A stretch of 64,000 nt of DNA from Limnoperna fortunei (Eukaryota; Mollusca; Bivalvia; Mytilida; Modiolidae), in contig OX104112.1 of the NCBI GenBank assembly GCA_944474755.1, positions 68,868,433-68,932,432 of the forward strand, given 5' to 3'. The position numbers and the translations under genes are program-made. Below are positions 38,227-56,767 of the stretch, one piece after another (the stretch's first letter is position 1; each line of letters begins with the position of its first letter). Below the pieces are notes generated by a model. That model was not told where the DNA came from. It saw only the letters and a list, made by a program, of their open reading frames with translations, and ran no database searches.

Positions 38227-39283
38227 ACTGTAAGTAATAAAATATTATTAAACTAGAAAACCAATTTAGCAGAAATAGTTTGCTCTTGAGATATACGTGT
38301 TGTAAAATACGAATTTTAAAATGTGTAAATAAATCGATTTCAAAGTGTATGTGAAATTTGGAATGTTTTTTACGCTCCTCAATTTTAAGGTTACAGTTGT
38401 GTATATTGTTATGTTTTCGTTGTATAGGTTACCAGGTTGAGATGACAAACCTACTAACTTAATTATTATTTGCCCCTGTCACGATATGTCTGCTAATCAA
38501 AGTGCGATTTGGTTTCTTATCAGTTTGCTTACCGTATTTATTTGCATGTATTTTCGCTTAGGTATTGGTATTTCAAATTGCATATTTTAATTTGTATTTT
38601 ATGTAAATATGTTTTATTCATTTTTGATATACATAATAATTACTTAAGTACATGTATGAGTAGAATCACTAATTAACAGCGAACAGTAACTTGGTTCATG
38701 CAAATCAGGTAACGAATAATGTAATGTTTAACCAGATAATGTGATACTACTTTCGATCTGGTAAATACAAATGAAATTTTCGGCGTACTTTTAAAATTGT
38801 TATTGAATTTTATATTGTTTTTTTTTTGTTAAAGGGCTTTTATCTTACTATAACAATTCGATTATCTGTAAATAAAGTTAGCGGACAATAAATAGAAGTG
38901 GTGGAAGTGATGACCTTTACGTATATTCATTTACTTCAATGATCTGTACATGAGTTGTTATTTTGGTTAATAATAACATGTTTAGTATAACATTTGCTCT
39001 GTTGGCTTTCTAAATTGTTGATCTAATAGCTATTATATTTTCTTTATATGATATTACATGTACCTCTGTGTAAGAACTGTTTACAATAATAATAATAATA
39101 AAAATAACAAGAAAAAATTGTTTAGCAATGTTCACTAACCTTTTAATGAATTTAGTATATAAATTTATACTATTTGTGTGTTGCAGCATTAAAGATCGAG
39201 ATGTTATAACAACAATGATTACCAGTTGTACCAACATAATTTATGAGAACGAAAAAAATATATTGTTTCTTAAGACTTCTAGG

Positions 39284-44255
<4,972 letters not shown>

Positions 44256-44502
44256 GTTGGTAATCTATAATTATGAATACAAAAGACGAGACATATAATT
44301 ATGTTTATTGTAAATCAATCACCACTTACTAGTATTTATCACTAAACCACTTCTAGTATACATCAATACAATAAAAATATATTGTATTGCTTTGCATCTT
44401 GTTTAGACTGCCGACAATGCTTTATTGAAATGCAATATTCAAACATTTAAGTCTAAATTTGCGTAAGGCATGTAAAATAGAAACAATGAATTATTAACTT
44501 AC

Positions 44503-44569
44503 CTTCAATCAATTTTGCCAGAATCTTCCGACAAGCTCTTGCATCAACTAAACAGATTAGGCTTTTATA
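44503..44569 (-). promoter_or_regulatory. TATA box and non-coding leader exon of TIMP
   Basis: TATAAAAGC at 44569-44561 (minus) is followed by about 58 nt and the donor GAAG|GTAAGT, exon end 44503. The next acceptor (ATAATTATAG, exon start 44264) sits 9 nt before the ATG. The layout resembles the leaders of genes A and B. Confidence 0.6.
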
Positions 44570-45127
44570 TGCTTTGACAGCCATAAAAATTGCAGTAAGT
44601 TGTACTTTAGAACATAGATATTCACAAAAATATTCACATATCTTTCTTTCTTAACTGAATCATTCAAAGCTTCTTAATGTTTTGTGAAAGAGTCATCTGC
44701 TAAACGAATAGTTTTTATTTGATTTTATCAAAAGCATATGTTTTTTCTAATCTATATTGCATTATTCATTGTTACAAATGCGTCAATTTAATTAACGTCC
44801 AAATATTATCTGCATTTGTCAAATCTGTTATTTCAAGAAGTTCTGATCCTTCATAATATACCTAACTTTTTAAATAGTTGGATATAATATAATTAATCTA
44901 ATTTCGTTTTGAATATCTGTTGTAGCAAAATAACATTGTAAAAATGAAGACGTCTTTGTCACACACTCTACTTTTACATATATTAACTTTTACATTTGAA
45001 GTAGAAATATATGCAACAAAGATGTTAATGTCTTTACATAGGTCGCACATAAAATAAGAAAATATGCTTTACGATAAAAACGTGGTAAGATTATTAGTAA
45101 CATTGTTACTTATAAATTATTTCAACA

Positions 45128-45429
45128 CAGGGTTCACCACAGGCTATTCAAGGGTGGTGCTCCTCCACTCTTGAATTTGTTTCCTCCACCCTTGAATTTT
45201 GAGCTCCATACTAAAAAATTTGACTTTATTCCTAAAACAATGTAGTTTTTAAATACAAAAATACATGTATATTGTGACTGGTAGCAAAAAACACAAGTGG
45301 GAAAACAAAAACAGAGACTAATAACACTATTATGAATAAATAAATGTCACTCTAAAATTTTTATGAGTAAGGAAATGGATCATGGTCCGACTTGCACCAC
45401 CCTTGGATTTTGAGCTGTGGTGATCCCTG
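45128..45429. mobile_element. CAGGG-ended MITE with 5-bp target duplication
   Basis: The left end cagggttcaccacag and right end ctgtggtgatccctg are inverted with one mismatch, and an internal CAAGGGTGGTG is mirrored too. CAACA directly repeats at 45123-45127 and 45430-45434. The CAGGG...CCCTG termini recall hAT-like MITEs, but the flanking repeat seen is 5 bp rather than the usual 8. Confidence 0.75.
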
Positions 45430-45434
45430 CAACA

Positions 45435-47407
45435 TACAACTTTTGTAAAAGTAGCGTACGTGTTATTTTTCGCAGTATAAATAAAAACTGTTTACGGCAT
45501 ATGGTCGAGCTTATATTCCTTTTGTAGATCTAAACCTTAATATTGTGAAATCAAGACTTATTCAGCGTTTTGAAATGCGGAGATTTTTTTTATTTTTAAA
45601 GGGCCGATTTTCCATAGTAAATTTCGACCTAAATTAGAATGGGAGTGTAACCTAGGTGCAGTCGACTTTGTCTATTCGAAACTCTGAGGGCTTCGTCGTT
45701 AGCGATTGACCCGGAAAATGACTCGCGTAATTTGTATGAATACCATTGTACGTCACTTAAGCAGAAAAAATTTGAAAACAATATAAGGTCCCTTAAGAAA
45801 CAAAAATGGCTGAGTTACAACTTAAAATTCCCGTAGCAAAGGTCTAGGACGATTCGTGACATGTAAACATCAGATTCATAGTATTAAATATGGACGAGTT
45901 ATCGTGAATAATTTTGTTCTATTGAATTTTTTAAATAAAAAGGTACAGTTCGGAATAATTAAAAATGCAAACAAGACATTGCACTTTATATGTGACGTTG
46001 AGTATAGTTCCTGCTTAAGAAGTTCATAGGCTACCAAATTGATCGCCCTATGGCTTAGATGAGCTATTGAAAGAACTTGAAGTCTTTACTTTTTGTACCA
46101 CACCATAACTGTGTTACAGTGTTTATTAGATTGTCCTTTACACAAATCTTAATTGTTTTTTTTAATTGTCTGAATTTCAAACCGCCAGGGCAGAGTTTAG
46201 TTTCACATAAAACCTTTTTGAGAAAAAGAAACTACAAGCTGGTTAAAGCCCCAAAATGACGTGAATGTCAAAGATCCTCTAAAAGTTTGTTATTTTTTTA
46301 CGATTTAAAATGCCAAAGCTGGACTTCATTTAACACAAAACCTACTTACAAATTGTTTAAAAGGCTTTATTTTTAAATTTTATAAATCCATTTTTAAAAA
46401 ACTTATCAGCAATATTTATAAAAAAAAACTTCTCTAAAGGTTGTCTTTTATGCCAATCCGCGGGACTTATTTTAATACAGAACATAATTATAACCATTTG
46501 AAATGCCGTTTTTGCAAACTCTGCAAAGATTGTAATAGTCATAATGATAACAAATGATTATTTTATGGTCATCAACATGTTTGTGTTAGTGATAAGTAGA
46601 AAATTAAAAATGGAAGCCACAACATAACTTAGATAAACATACCAACATGCATTCTGTAAGAACAATCACATAAGTCGCCACTATATACTTAATTACTGAC
46701 GTTTTTAACAAAAAGAAAACTACTGCATGTAGTGATACTTTGGGGTATCTTTCTATCATGAGAAATCTAGTGTCTCAATCGATATCGATATATGATACCA
46801 GTATGACCCTTGTTTTTGGCGTATATATTTTAAAAAGCAGTTCGTTTTGTTAGTTGCCCAAGTCGAGTACTGTTTCAGTTATATTTTTTTCTTTTAGTGA
46901 ATGGTACGCTTAGAAGTAATAGTTTAGGTTATCTTGACTTTAACTATTTTCTCATTTTTTAGTTAATGTGTCTAGATGATGGTTAGTTGAGACACTTGTT
47001 GCCTTCGACAATATCAATAAAGAAAACTCGTCACATTCTTTTAACAAAATGTGTTGAAAACGACTTTTTAATCAGTTCCTAAACGCTTTAAACTTTGTAT
47101 TACTTTCTATTTTTTTTTATTATAGAGCTGCTGTTTGGAGAGCAATAGAAGTAACATGTAACTTGTTGAGAAACACCATAAGGATTTGTCGAGAGCTATT
47201 ACAATTGGTTAAAAATACTCAGAATGAATGCGTGTAGGTTTATGCACTAGAAATCGGAATGCCTTATTATCTTTAAATATTATTATCCTTATTATTGTCA
47301 TTTTTATTATCAATAATAATGTTGGATTTGTAATCTATATAGTCAAGATTAAATTTCGTTTAAAAAACCAAGTGTGATATAACATATTGTGTACTAGTAG
47401 TTGGTAC
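45435..47407. other. No gene seen
   Basis: Upstream flank of TIMP beyond the MITE; AT-rich with no supported exon. Confidence 0.5.
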
Positions 47408-47434
47408 CTGTACAACGTTCTTGGCACATGTTGC
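47408..47434 (-). other. Candidate 27-nt microexon
   Basis: On the minus strand a strong acceptor (TTGCTTTTGCTACAG) precedes 27 nt and a GTACC donor. In a phase 1-1 reading it would encode NMCQERCT. The size and phase equal the gene B microexon, but no partner exons were found around it. Confidence 0.2.
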
Positions 47435-48827
47435 CTGTAGCAAAAGCAAAAACATGAGTTTTCAATTGTTTCTACAAATTCTTCTCTTTTGACAAAAATC
47501 ATCAACAATTTTTAAATTCTTTTGTTGTCAGAATCCAGGAGTTGACAAGTCAAAATACTCAAATTTACCAATGTATGGGCTATTGGACATACAATATGGC
47601 AAGGATAAAAATGGTACAAATTGATAAGAATTTCTATTTTCATACTTGTTTGTTTAAACAGATCCTGAAACAGTACTTTCTAATCGTCATTATCATAAGC
47701 TTCTTGTCAGTGTTTTGAATGGTTAATGGTTACTTCGTAGGTGTACATTCATAATCTTAGGTGAGGAGAGCCATTTAGCAATTAAAATATTAGATTAATA
47801 ATGTCCATTTAAATTTCGTTCTTACAATTTGTTTTACACTGTGAAAATCTATACACGGCTGTATGTTATATCCAAATATATCATGCTTCGTCAAATCCTA
47901 CTTTAAATCATGAAATAAAATGCCCAATCTACTGAACATTCATCTTATATGGTAGTCGTATTACTTTATATGACTTTTTTATATTCATGCGCGATTAAAT
48001 TTATTTTAAGTCTTTTACGACATTAGAAATACCAAAACTGACAATCGTTTTCTGTCGGTTTTTCCTATATAAATAATTTAAAATCCTTGGAAAATTCACG
48101 TCTTCCTGACATTCTGGATTGATCTAGTCCAATTAATTCGAGATAAAGACACATTAAATTGCTTAAAGACTCCTATGTATCATCTTGCACACCCAATACT
48201 GGTAATACAAAGTTCAATCGGAAAAATGAAATTGCAACCTTTTCAGATATCCTAAACCGAGAATGTCGACTTTTATGTACGTGATATCTGCGCTACTTCT
48301 GATGTAGCAAAGTATTGAGAACCGATAAAATTCTGGTTTAATTTGAAGAAAATTAAGATCGTTTTCCTTAAGCCAGATCAGCTGCAAGTTTAAGTGGACA
48401 TTGAAAAATGCCTACAAGAGACGAATACGTGTTTATGCCTTAAATGCCCACTGGTATTGCAATTTTGGACTCAAATTGTCCGATTTACTTTTAAGATTAC
48501 TACCTGTTTGTTTCATCTCCCCAACATAAGTTCAAGAGTTCAAACTCAATTCGTGATTTTGGTCCCACATGTAATATTGGAAACATTATGTAACAACTAC
48601 ATACAAGTTTCTTTTACTGAAATTGATGGCGGCAGATATCACGCATATGAAAGAGACCATCGTTGTATGTAGATATGTACTATTAATTTGTCATATACCT
48701 TGCCAGGCAAAATTTTAACCAGTGTCCAGCTTCTTTTGTCGTCGACTTAAGTAAAAAGGTGATTGCATATGATGGTCTTTGTCTTGTCCGCCAATTGACA
48801 TTCGAAGATCAAGTCAACGTGTTGTTG

Positions 48828-49170
48828 ATTGATTGAATGTTTGCTTTACGTCCAGGAGTATTTCGGCAATATTCAGGACGAGAACAAGTTAACAAAAAAT
48901 AAATCGGCGCAAAAAGGGATAGAATGGGACACATGAAACAAACTCTTGGCAGCTACTGGAAAATTACGGAGTATTGTGTAGGAGTGGTCTACTCTTTTTT
49001 TAAATCTACAAAAGCGTTCTTTTTATCTTGGTCAAGGAACGTGGCAGTCTCAAAAACGTCAGCGGCCAGGCTTTCTGTTTTATGACCTGACAACCACCCC
49101 ATAACCCCCAAAGAGAGGATCTCCCCTGTCTGCGATTCGGCGTCTCTGTGGGTCGAGCACTGAGAATTCT
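48828..49170 (-). repeat. Dispersed repeat family 2, minus copy
   Basis: ttgattgattgaatgtttgc, attcaggacgagaacaagtt and ggtcaaggaacgtggcagtc mark tail and body in reverse orientation, immediately left of the SINE at 49217. Confidence 0.6.
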
Positions 49171-49216
49171 CTAGTATAGATTCAGAAACGTGTTGTTGAA
49201 ATTTGTCTATGAATAA

Positions 49217-49482
49217 AGGGGGGCTCGGTGGGCGAGTGGTTAAGATAGTTCGTCTACTATTGATCACGTGATTTCTGAACTGAGGATGCGGGTTAAGTCT
49301 CACTGCCTGCAGGGTGTACTCGACTCCAATCTTAATTGACAAGTATTGCCAGTTTTTCTACCGCAGGTCGGTGGTTTTCTCTGGGTTCTCCGCCTTATAC
49401 CCCAATAAAAACTAGAAGTCATGATAAAGGTAAAAAAATTGATGAAAGTGGCGTTGAACACAATTTAAACAAAAAAAACAAA
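49217..49482 (+). mobile_element. tRNA-headed SINE, near full length
   Basis: gctcggtgggcgagtggtta head, ctattgatcacgtgattt, gtgtactcgactccaatctt body and gtggcgttgaacacaattta tail. No clear target duplication was found. Confidence 0.75.
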
Positions 49483-50116
49483 TATATAAATATAAATAAA
49501 TGATTTCTGTCCCAATCCATTTTGTGGTGAGTTATGTAAGAAAGATGCTTTTTCTGATTCATCTTACCACATGTAGTATTTTGTGTGATAGGAATCAGGC
49601 TAAGCATCTTGTTGACAAATCCATTACATAAACTGGATCGACACTAGACCGACAAATAACAAAATACATGCTTAGTTTGCAACGCATTTAATGTAAATAA
49701 TTAATTGAGCGTCGTTTTTTGGCGTATCGTACTGGAGTTGGTGACGGATATCCATGTTTAAATGTTTCTCGCTTGAACTAGCACCGATTTTAACCAAGGT
49801 AACAAGACAGGTGTCGCTATATGCTCGTCCTTCCTAACAAAGGTTCATGTTGCTGTTATATTTGTTGTATTGTTTTGATTATTTTTTTGTTTGTGGTCGT
49901 GAGATGTCTCTTAGCCATGGCTTCCGATTAATAATGATAATGAGTAGACACATATATTTCATCGTTCTGGTTCTAGTCATTTAGTAACAATTATTTGTAA
50001 ACACATTTAAAATGAAATAAATGATGTATATACATTGTACTACGTAAATCTTCAACATTATTAATGAGACAAGGAATTTGTAGTCATAGTAATTTTTATT
50101 TATGGAAAACGACCTT

Positions 50117-50122
50117 TTTATT
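50117..50122 (-). terminator. Polyadenylation signal of gene E
   Basis: AATAAA on the minus strand, about 38 nt past the stop. Confidence 0.55.
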
Positions 50123-50159
50123 CGAGGTATAACTCATAGTTTGTTTTCAAAAAAGCATT

Positions 50160-51323
50160 TTATCTGTAACCGCCAGCCCGGTTGTGTTTGCTTGTTTTGT
50201 AAAAATTCATCGGTATCGATATGAAAGCATATTCCTTACCTGTGGAAAATAAAGGTTATATATAAAATAATACTGTTAAAGCTATCTCAATGCAAATAAT
50301 ATCACGAATTAAAAATAATTAATCTGTTTTTAAATTAATAAAAATAATAGTTTGCTTCAAGTTTATTTAAGATTTTGAATTAATTTTATAAATAACGAAC
50401 CATAAAGAATGCATAGCAATTCTGCCGAATTTGTGATAATAGTGTAAAGAAAGAAACATACGATCCGTTATTGTGTCAAGGACTAATATCAGTAACTTTA
50501 TAACCGCGAATGGCAAGGATACATTACATTTCCAAAAGTAAAATGTGTGTTCAGTATCACCGATTGCAATAGGAATGTATACTTGCGATCTTTATAGTAT
50601 TGTATGCCTTGTGATATTTATATATTACTGTATTTTACGGAAGAGGGGTGAATGTAAGGACCACTACTAAACCTGTACTCACGGTTGATACGATGTCTTA
50701 TGTGGCCACCATAATGGTTTGTTCCATAACCATGGCGCCTGTGGCCTGTATATTATAGACGTCAAAATATTACGCTCTTTATATATTTATAATAACGAAC
50801 TTATTTGCAAATTTAATTTAAATTTAAAAAGCAAGTTAACAATTAAATTTGAAGTATGTACACGTTATACTGTTTGTAAACCATTTAATATTCAACGATA
50901 CTTCTTGCAGTGTTAACATCAATGGAACATTAACAATAGTATTAAATGTACTACAAATCAACAAACTGTAGCAACCTTACCCCCAGGTCTTACATAGGAT
51001 TCTTTATATCTAAACGCCCCTTTAAATGTATCATCAAAAAGCGCAGGAAGCACCTACAAAGATACGTTAAAATATGTGTGTTCACTGCCAACAATATACT
51101 TTCTGTATTGTTCGTTGCTAGTGCTTATGTTTTTATTTACGGGTATACATGTAACGCTTACTATGCGAAACGGAGTTTCAAACAGATAGTCCATACTATT
51201 GTCATTTTTTTTAAATTAAAATCCTCGGACATAATTATTTCTCATAAAATTCTCTTAAATTATTTAAAAAAATAAACATACTCAACTTACGAGCATTAAA
51301 ATACAGCCAACTATCCATTGCAT
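50160..51323 (-). CDS. Gene E: short secreted paralogue, 4 coding exons, 82 aa
   Basis: Exons: 51323-51291, 51053-50981, 50745-50683 and 50239-50160. Total 249 nt with stop, GT-AG borders, phases 0, 1, 1. Exon 1 is MQWIVGCILML; exon 2 begins VLPALFDDTFKG, aligning with DDTLAG of gene B and DESFAG of gene A. Exon 3 is basic and His/Gly/Tyr-rich (GHRRHGYGTNHYGGH). The last exon begins RKEYAFISIPMNFYK and stops after NRAGGYR, so the Tyr-Gly-Ser tail of A and B is absent. It is a compact member of the family, possibly processed or cross-linked alongside the longer ones. A transcript would settle the 5' end; no leader exon was found. Confidence 0.82.
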
Positions 51324-52263
51324 TTTTTTTTTGGACTCGTATACCAATTCATGAAACGATATAAAGAACGAAATGACCAGGGCAACAGATTTTCATTACG
51401 CTGTTGTTAGTCATGTGATTTGGTAAAAAAATATTTAAATTATTTTGAAAAACCGCTGGATAATAATTTTGCTGTCTAAAACATAACAGACTGTTGTTTT
51501 TCAGCTTTAGTTGCAAAGATTCTTTTGTAAAAAATCTTCTAATCTGACATTAAAATGTGATTTTTATACTCGTGCATTTCTTGTAACAAAAGTACATTTT
51601 CTTTTTTTGCATGACTGTCCTGTAAGTGATGTTCATACACATGTTATACGAATAAAAAAATGTAAAGATTGAATGAGTTTTACGCGAAGTGCCTAGAAAC
51701 CTCATTTATGTGAGATACTGTTATACGAAATATATCTACACTTTTTTCCATTAAAATGTTGCCGGTACTTTTGAATTTCGGTACCTGACAAGACAACAAC
51801 AAACTGCTATTGAAGAAAAATTCTTTGACTACATAAATATATAAATATTGATAAAGGTCTTGAAATGAAAGAGGCAAAACTGACCTTATTTTATTACTGT
51901 TAGCAAATGTTGAAGATCGTATGTATACAATGTTGAAATGTGTTTAGTTTAAAAGCTACATAGATGATTGAGGAGGCTTAACTTAACATTTAATTCTTTG
52001 ATTTTAGCTTTGTTCAGAAATAACTTAAAGTGGGTGCTAACGAAATTGTACTATATTTTTATCAATTTCCCACTCGAAGGTTTTCTGTTTAACAAGAAAT
52101 TCAATATAACTAAAATCAATTAACCACTATTTAATATAATTGTTGTGCTGTATGACACCTAAATAAAGACAAAGAAATATCAAAGTAATGACAATTAGAA
52201 TCCATTAAAAAAAATCGAAAAACAAGTATTGACTGTGAGTTAATGCCCACTAGTAATATCCCG
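51324..52263. other. Upstream flank of gene E, no further exon seen
   Basis: A TTTATATCG string lies about 45 nt upstream of the ATG and might act as a TATA element; the ATAAATACAGAG leader motif of genes A and B was not found here. Confidence 0.4.
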
Positions 52264-52590
52264 ATTTCACAACAATTTTGCACTATAGGATAAAGCACTA
52301 TGCTAAATATCAGGCTTTGGCATCCTAAAGTTGATTCAAAAACTGCAACGGAAAATTTGCATGTAGGTCAACTATGTGGATCAATCTAAGTATTCGGTAG
52401 ACTGGTAGTATATAACCATGATAGGATAAAGCAATATGCAAAATTTCAGGTTTCTGCATCCTATAGTTTCTTAGAAAACTGCGACAGAATTTTTTGTTTC
52501 GGACGGAGGAACAAACAGACGAACGAACGGACAGTGTAAACCTGTAACCCCCCCCCCCCCTTCCTCGAAGCACGGAATAACAATAAACTG
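52264..52590. repeat. Two direct repeats of about 150 bp ending in poly-C
   Basis: ataggataaagca.tatgc and aaaactgc.acggaa-type phrases occur at 52286 and 52420. The right end has gtaaacctgtaa followed by 12-13 C residues, unusual in this AT-rich window. It sits a few hundred bases left of the large duplication. Confidence 0.6.
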
Positions 52591-53307
52591 TTTAGAACGC
52601 ATTAGATATTTAATATTTACTACTAGATGCATACAAAACCACCCGTGATATTAAGCGGTTACATAATAAAATTTAGTTGTTTAAATACATCATCTAAATA
52701 GTTTAATATGTTTAAAAGTTGGTTTTAATTTTCTGCTGCATAAAACACGAGACAGTAGAAACAATTCAACAAAGTTCCATTGGTGTATGGTAATATAATT
52801 TGTTGCATTTGCATTTAACCACTTCGTTCGACGTCCACTTTACGTTGCAGGGCCAGGACACACTTAACGACTATGCGTGGTATCTCGATATTGCAGTCTC
52901 AAATTGATCTTGATGTCATAGCATAACATGCGGACGTCCGCTTGAAGGGCTTTTCTCTTCCTCGGAAACGATTTATTAACCGGGACTAAGTGAACTCCTA
53001 CAAATCTACAATTAAGTTCATAAAATATGTTCTGTATATTTGTATTAAAATTGTATCATATGTTTTTCAATTATGGCATACAAAATTATTTTTAACACAC
53101 TTGTATATATGAGGTTATTCTTTACACTGTAAACACAATGTGTTTATCAGTTATTATCGTTACGCTAGAGTAGACACAAATACTACTATGTTACTATAAT
53201 ATCTATATGAAACGGATTAATATAAATCTATGACTTGTTTCCGGATACTAATATTGTATACGATGTATTAACTATGTTCAGGATCATGAATAAAATATGT
53301 TTACACT

Positions 53308-55472
53308 AAAGGCACAAGCAGCGCTGCTTCGATCTAAATGCAAATGGTACGAGGACAGGAGGGAAATCATCAAAATATTTTCTACAATTAGAAAATAAAA
53401 ATAACGGACATGATGAGCTATAGACTAAAATCAAATCAAGACTAAAATGACGCTGTAAAATCTGATATAGGCTATTCTCTCAGTGAGCATAATCACCCTT
53501 TTTTATCAAGTTTACTGTAATTAAATTAAAAAAAACTTCATACGCCTGATAGATGGGACAAAGGGATGATATCGCTAGTATGTACGCGTGGATAGATTAC
53601 CTATAAAAAGTTAGAGGCCTTAAACAGTTCTTAAATGTGACTACAAAATTATTGTAAATACTACCAAAAATTAGCTTATACACTCAGACCAACAGGGATT
53701 TGTCAAAGGGAGAAATATTTCAGAGGCTTATAGATTATGACACGATATTATACCAAACCAGAGGACGAAGACGAGGAAGGAGCTATAATTTTCCTAGACC
53801 AACAAAAGGCGTTCGATTGTATGGAATGGGGTTGGCTTTTGGCGTGTTTAACCAAATTAATTTTGGTCCTAACTTTTGTGGGTGGGTTAAAATGTTTCTT
53901 GCAAATCCAAAAACTTGTATAGAGATAAATGGCTTTGTGTCCACAAGTATATTACCATTTCTCGCTCTGCTCCACATGGGTGCCCAATTGCGATATTATT
54001 ATATGTGCTTCATGCCGAACCTATGACATGTGTTATAAGAAATCATAAGAGCCAATCCGGGAATTAACGGACTCAAATTACAAGGGAAGCAGGGTCTATA
54101 TGAGGTCAAATTAAGTATGTTTGGTGATGATACTCAACTTAAAAATCATTCAAAAATCTTAAGTATTTATGAATCAGCATCGGGGGCAAGGATACATCAC
54201 GATAAAAAAAGGTCTTTTCATCGGAAAATTAAAAGGAAAAAACCTTCGTTGCACTAGAATAAAATGGATAAATACAAATATTAAAACTTTGGGCGTTTTT
54301 AGTGGTTATACTATTGATGACAACATTATTATTTGAAATTCTAAAATAGATAGGTTCAAGAGTTGCTAAGCGGCATGGGAAACGAGAAATTTAACTTATA
54401 TATATATATAACTGTTATCGTTAAAAGTCTGGTAATTTCCCTAATAGGGTATGTGTTGATACATGTATGCGTGGTATACCAGATATAAATAAACTTATTT
54501 GGAATTTTAGATGGGATGGAAAGGTTAATTTGATTAGCAGAAATGTATGTAGTTTTGATCACAATGAAAGTGGAATTGTTATGGTAAATTTTTTTTCATT
54601 TGTTAAAAGTCGCCAAATTTAAATTTAACATAGAATTAAGCACTCTGAGGAGGACGTTTGGAATGGATTGGGGAGAAAATGTGAATTAAGAAATATGAGA
54701 ACATGAGAGGACAAGAATTCTTTGTATGAAAATGCACAAATATCAATTATTACAGAAATGCAATTTCTGCTTTGCATGAACTACGATGTAAATTTGAGCA
54801 CAATTTTGCAATAAAGAAACTACGATTATCCGGAAAACCATGCGCTGTTTTTTAAATCCTTTATGAAAAGCAACATTAATCATAGAATATTTGGAATATC
54901 GAGACAAAATCTTTTCATAGCTGGAAGTTTATTTCTAGCTTATTGATAGACAAAAGAAGCTGCATTTCAGAGTATTCTAAAATAAAAACATCAATACCCC
55001 CAACTATATACGAATTTTACAAGGTAGTGAAGAAACAAAAAAACGCTGTTAAATATTCCATTATACTAAACGGATTAAATTTTTTAACGGAAATACTATA
55101 GTAAATAACAATTTAAAGCCAAAAGATATTCAAAGAATTTAAAACTTTGTACCAAAACCAAATGCAGAAGTAAAATGGGAGACTTTTAATTGTGAATTCG
55201 GTGTGTCATTCATTTAGAGGATGCTGACATAACTTGGAGTGAAAAAGAACATAAGCAATTTTCAGAGGAAGTCAATCCACAATTTTTTATATACAGAATA
55301 TCGACTTAATAGTATGGGATTATCTAATGCTAATGGTTTGTGCCATTTTTGTAATACTCATTTTGAGACTCAAACTCACTCATTTTACAGTTGTAAAAGA
55401 GTACATCCTTTTATACTTGATGTTCAGAACTTGATGTTAAATTTGAATGTTTTTTGGACAATTTATTATTGA
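53308..55472 (+). mobile_element. Decayed L1-like non-LTR retrotransposon ORF2 (copy 1)
   Basis: Fragments in shifting frames give an ALLRSKCKWYE-like linker, IIFLDQQKAFDCMEWGWL (reverse transcriptase core), FGPNFCGWVKMFLANPKTC, a MFGDDTQL version of the [YF]xDD catalytic box, and a C-terminal zinc-knuckle-like LCHFCNTHFETQTHSF. Multiple stops and frameshifts show that it is dead. Confidence 0.8.
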
Positions 55473-56767
55473 AGAAAAAATATGATACTAGGTGTTTATG
55501 AAGGTAATAGTGCTCTTGTTTTGATTATCAATTTATCCTCATTGTTGCCAAGTGGATAATTTTCAGTTCTGAAAGACAGGCTCTCAAAAGAACTGAAAAC
55601 CAATATTTACCTGAAGCTTAATTATACTGTAAACAGTAAACCTTCGGTTCATAATTTATTTTAACAAATTGTTGGCAATCTTAATACGATGTAGAATTGT
55701 AATAAAATATATTAATGTTGATACAATAATTCATATTTATACAATAAGTATAATGTCATATGGATATATTCTGGGTAGTTCATTACTAGCTGTAGATATT
55801 ATTTCTGACTATGTATGATATGTGTTCAGCACGATTGGCCATGCATGAGTTATTATAAATTATTAATACAGATGTAATGTAGAAAAATAACAAATGTCCT
55901 TTAATTTTCCATGGAAAAAAGGATCTGTAATAAAACAACGGCTCCGAGGATTAGTTTATCCCTGGACCACCTGGGCTGTTTATAACAGGGTATAAATAAA
56001 AACTGATTGTTGTACAAAAAAGACATGAAAATGAACTTTGCAAGCCTTATAACACGCATGCAATGTTCTCAGTTCCTGCCAACATCTGCACAATTTTCCA
56101 AAGGCATAAATGTTTTCCCGATTAACATATTACGAAAAGATTTGTTTATTTGTTTCCTTCTGGCATACAGCTGAAATACTGCTCGCTGGAAGTAAAGCAA
56201 ACACCCAATCAATTACTTAAGGCATCCGACCCATAATTAAAGTTCCCAATTTTATTTTTAGACCATGAAATACGCTTTTTAAATCAATGTATTGCTAAAT
56301 AATGATGCATATTAAATTTATTGTTTTACTTGTTAATGTTAACAGTTTTGGATAAACAAGTTATTACTCCAATAGTATTAAATGTACTACAAATAGACAT
56401 TCAGGACACCAGCTATGACCACCTGGTTAATTGTGGTCCTGATACGTTCATTGAATTAACACGAAAGCAGTTTCTTTTCAAGTTTCTGTTTAGAACATTA
56501 GGAATGACATCTGAGCGAACATTAATTTACTAAGTATTGTGGAACTGTGTATGATGTTTTCTGTTTGGTGCTGTAAGTTTTGAATTATTTAGTTACAGAT
56601 ATTCATATATCATTATTATACGATTTTTACGAATGCGCGTTAACATATCCAAAGTAGACTTTACAAATGTTGTTACATTACTTGGAATATTATAAGCCTA
56701 TTTTTTGTTTTCTATAAGGTTTTGTAGAAATAACATATTAAATATTTATTAAATACACTGTACACGA

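Noticed and set aside
48394..48672. 92-codon open frame with KCPLVLQFWTQI
   Set aside because: The phrase hints at a LINE C-terminus, but no other element motif is present nearby, so it is not called.
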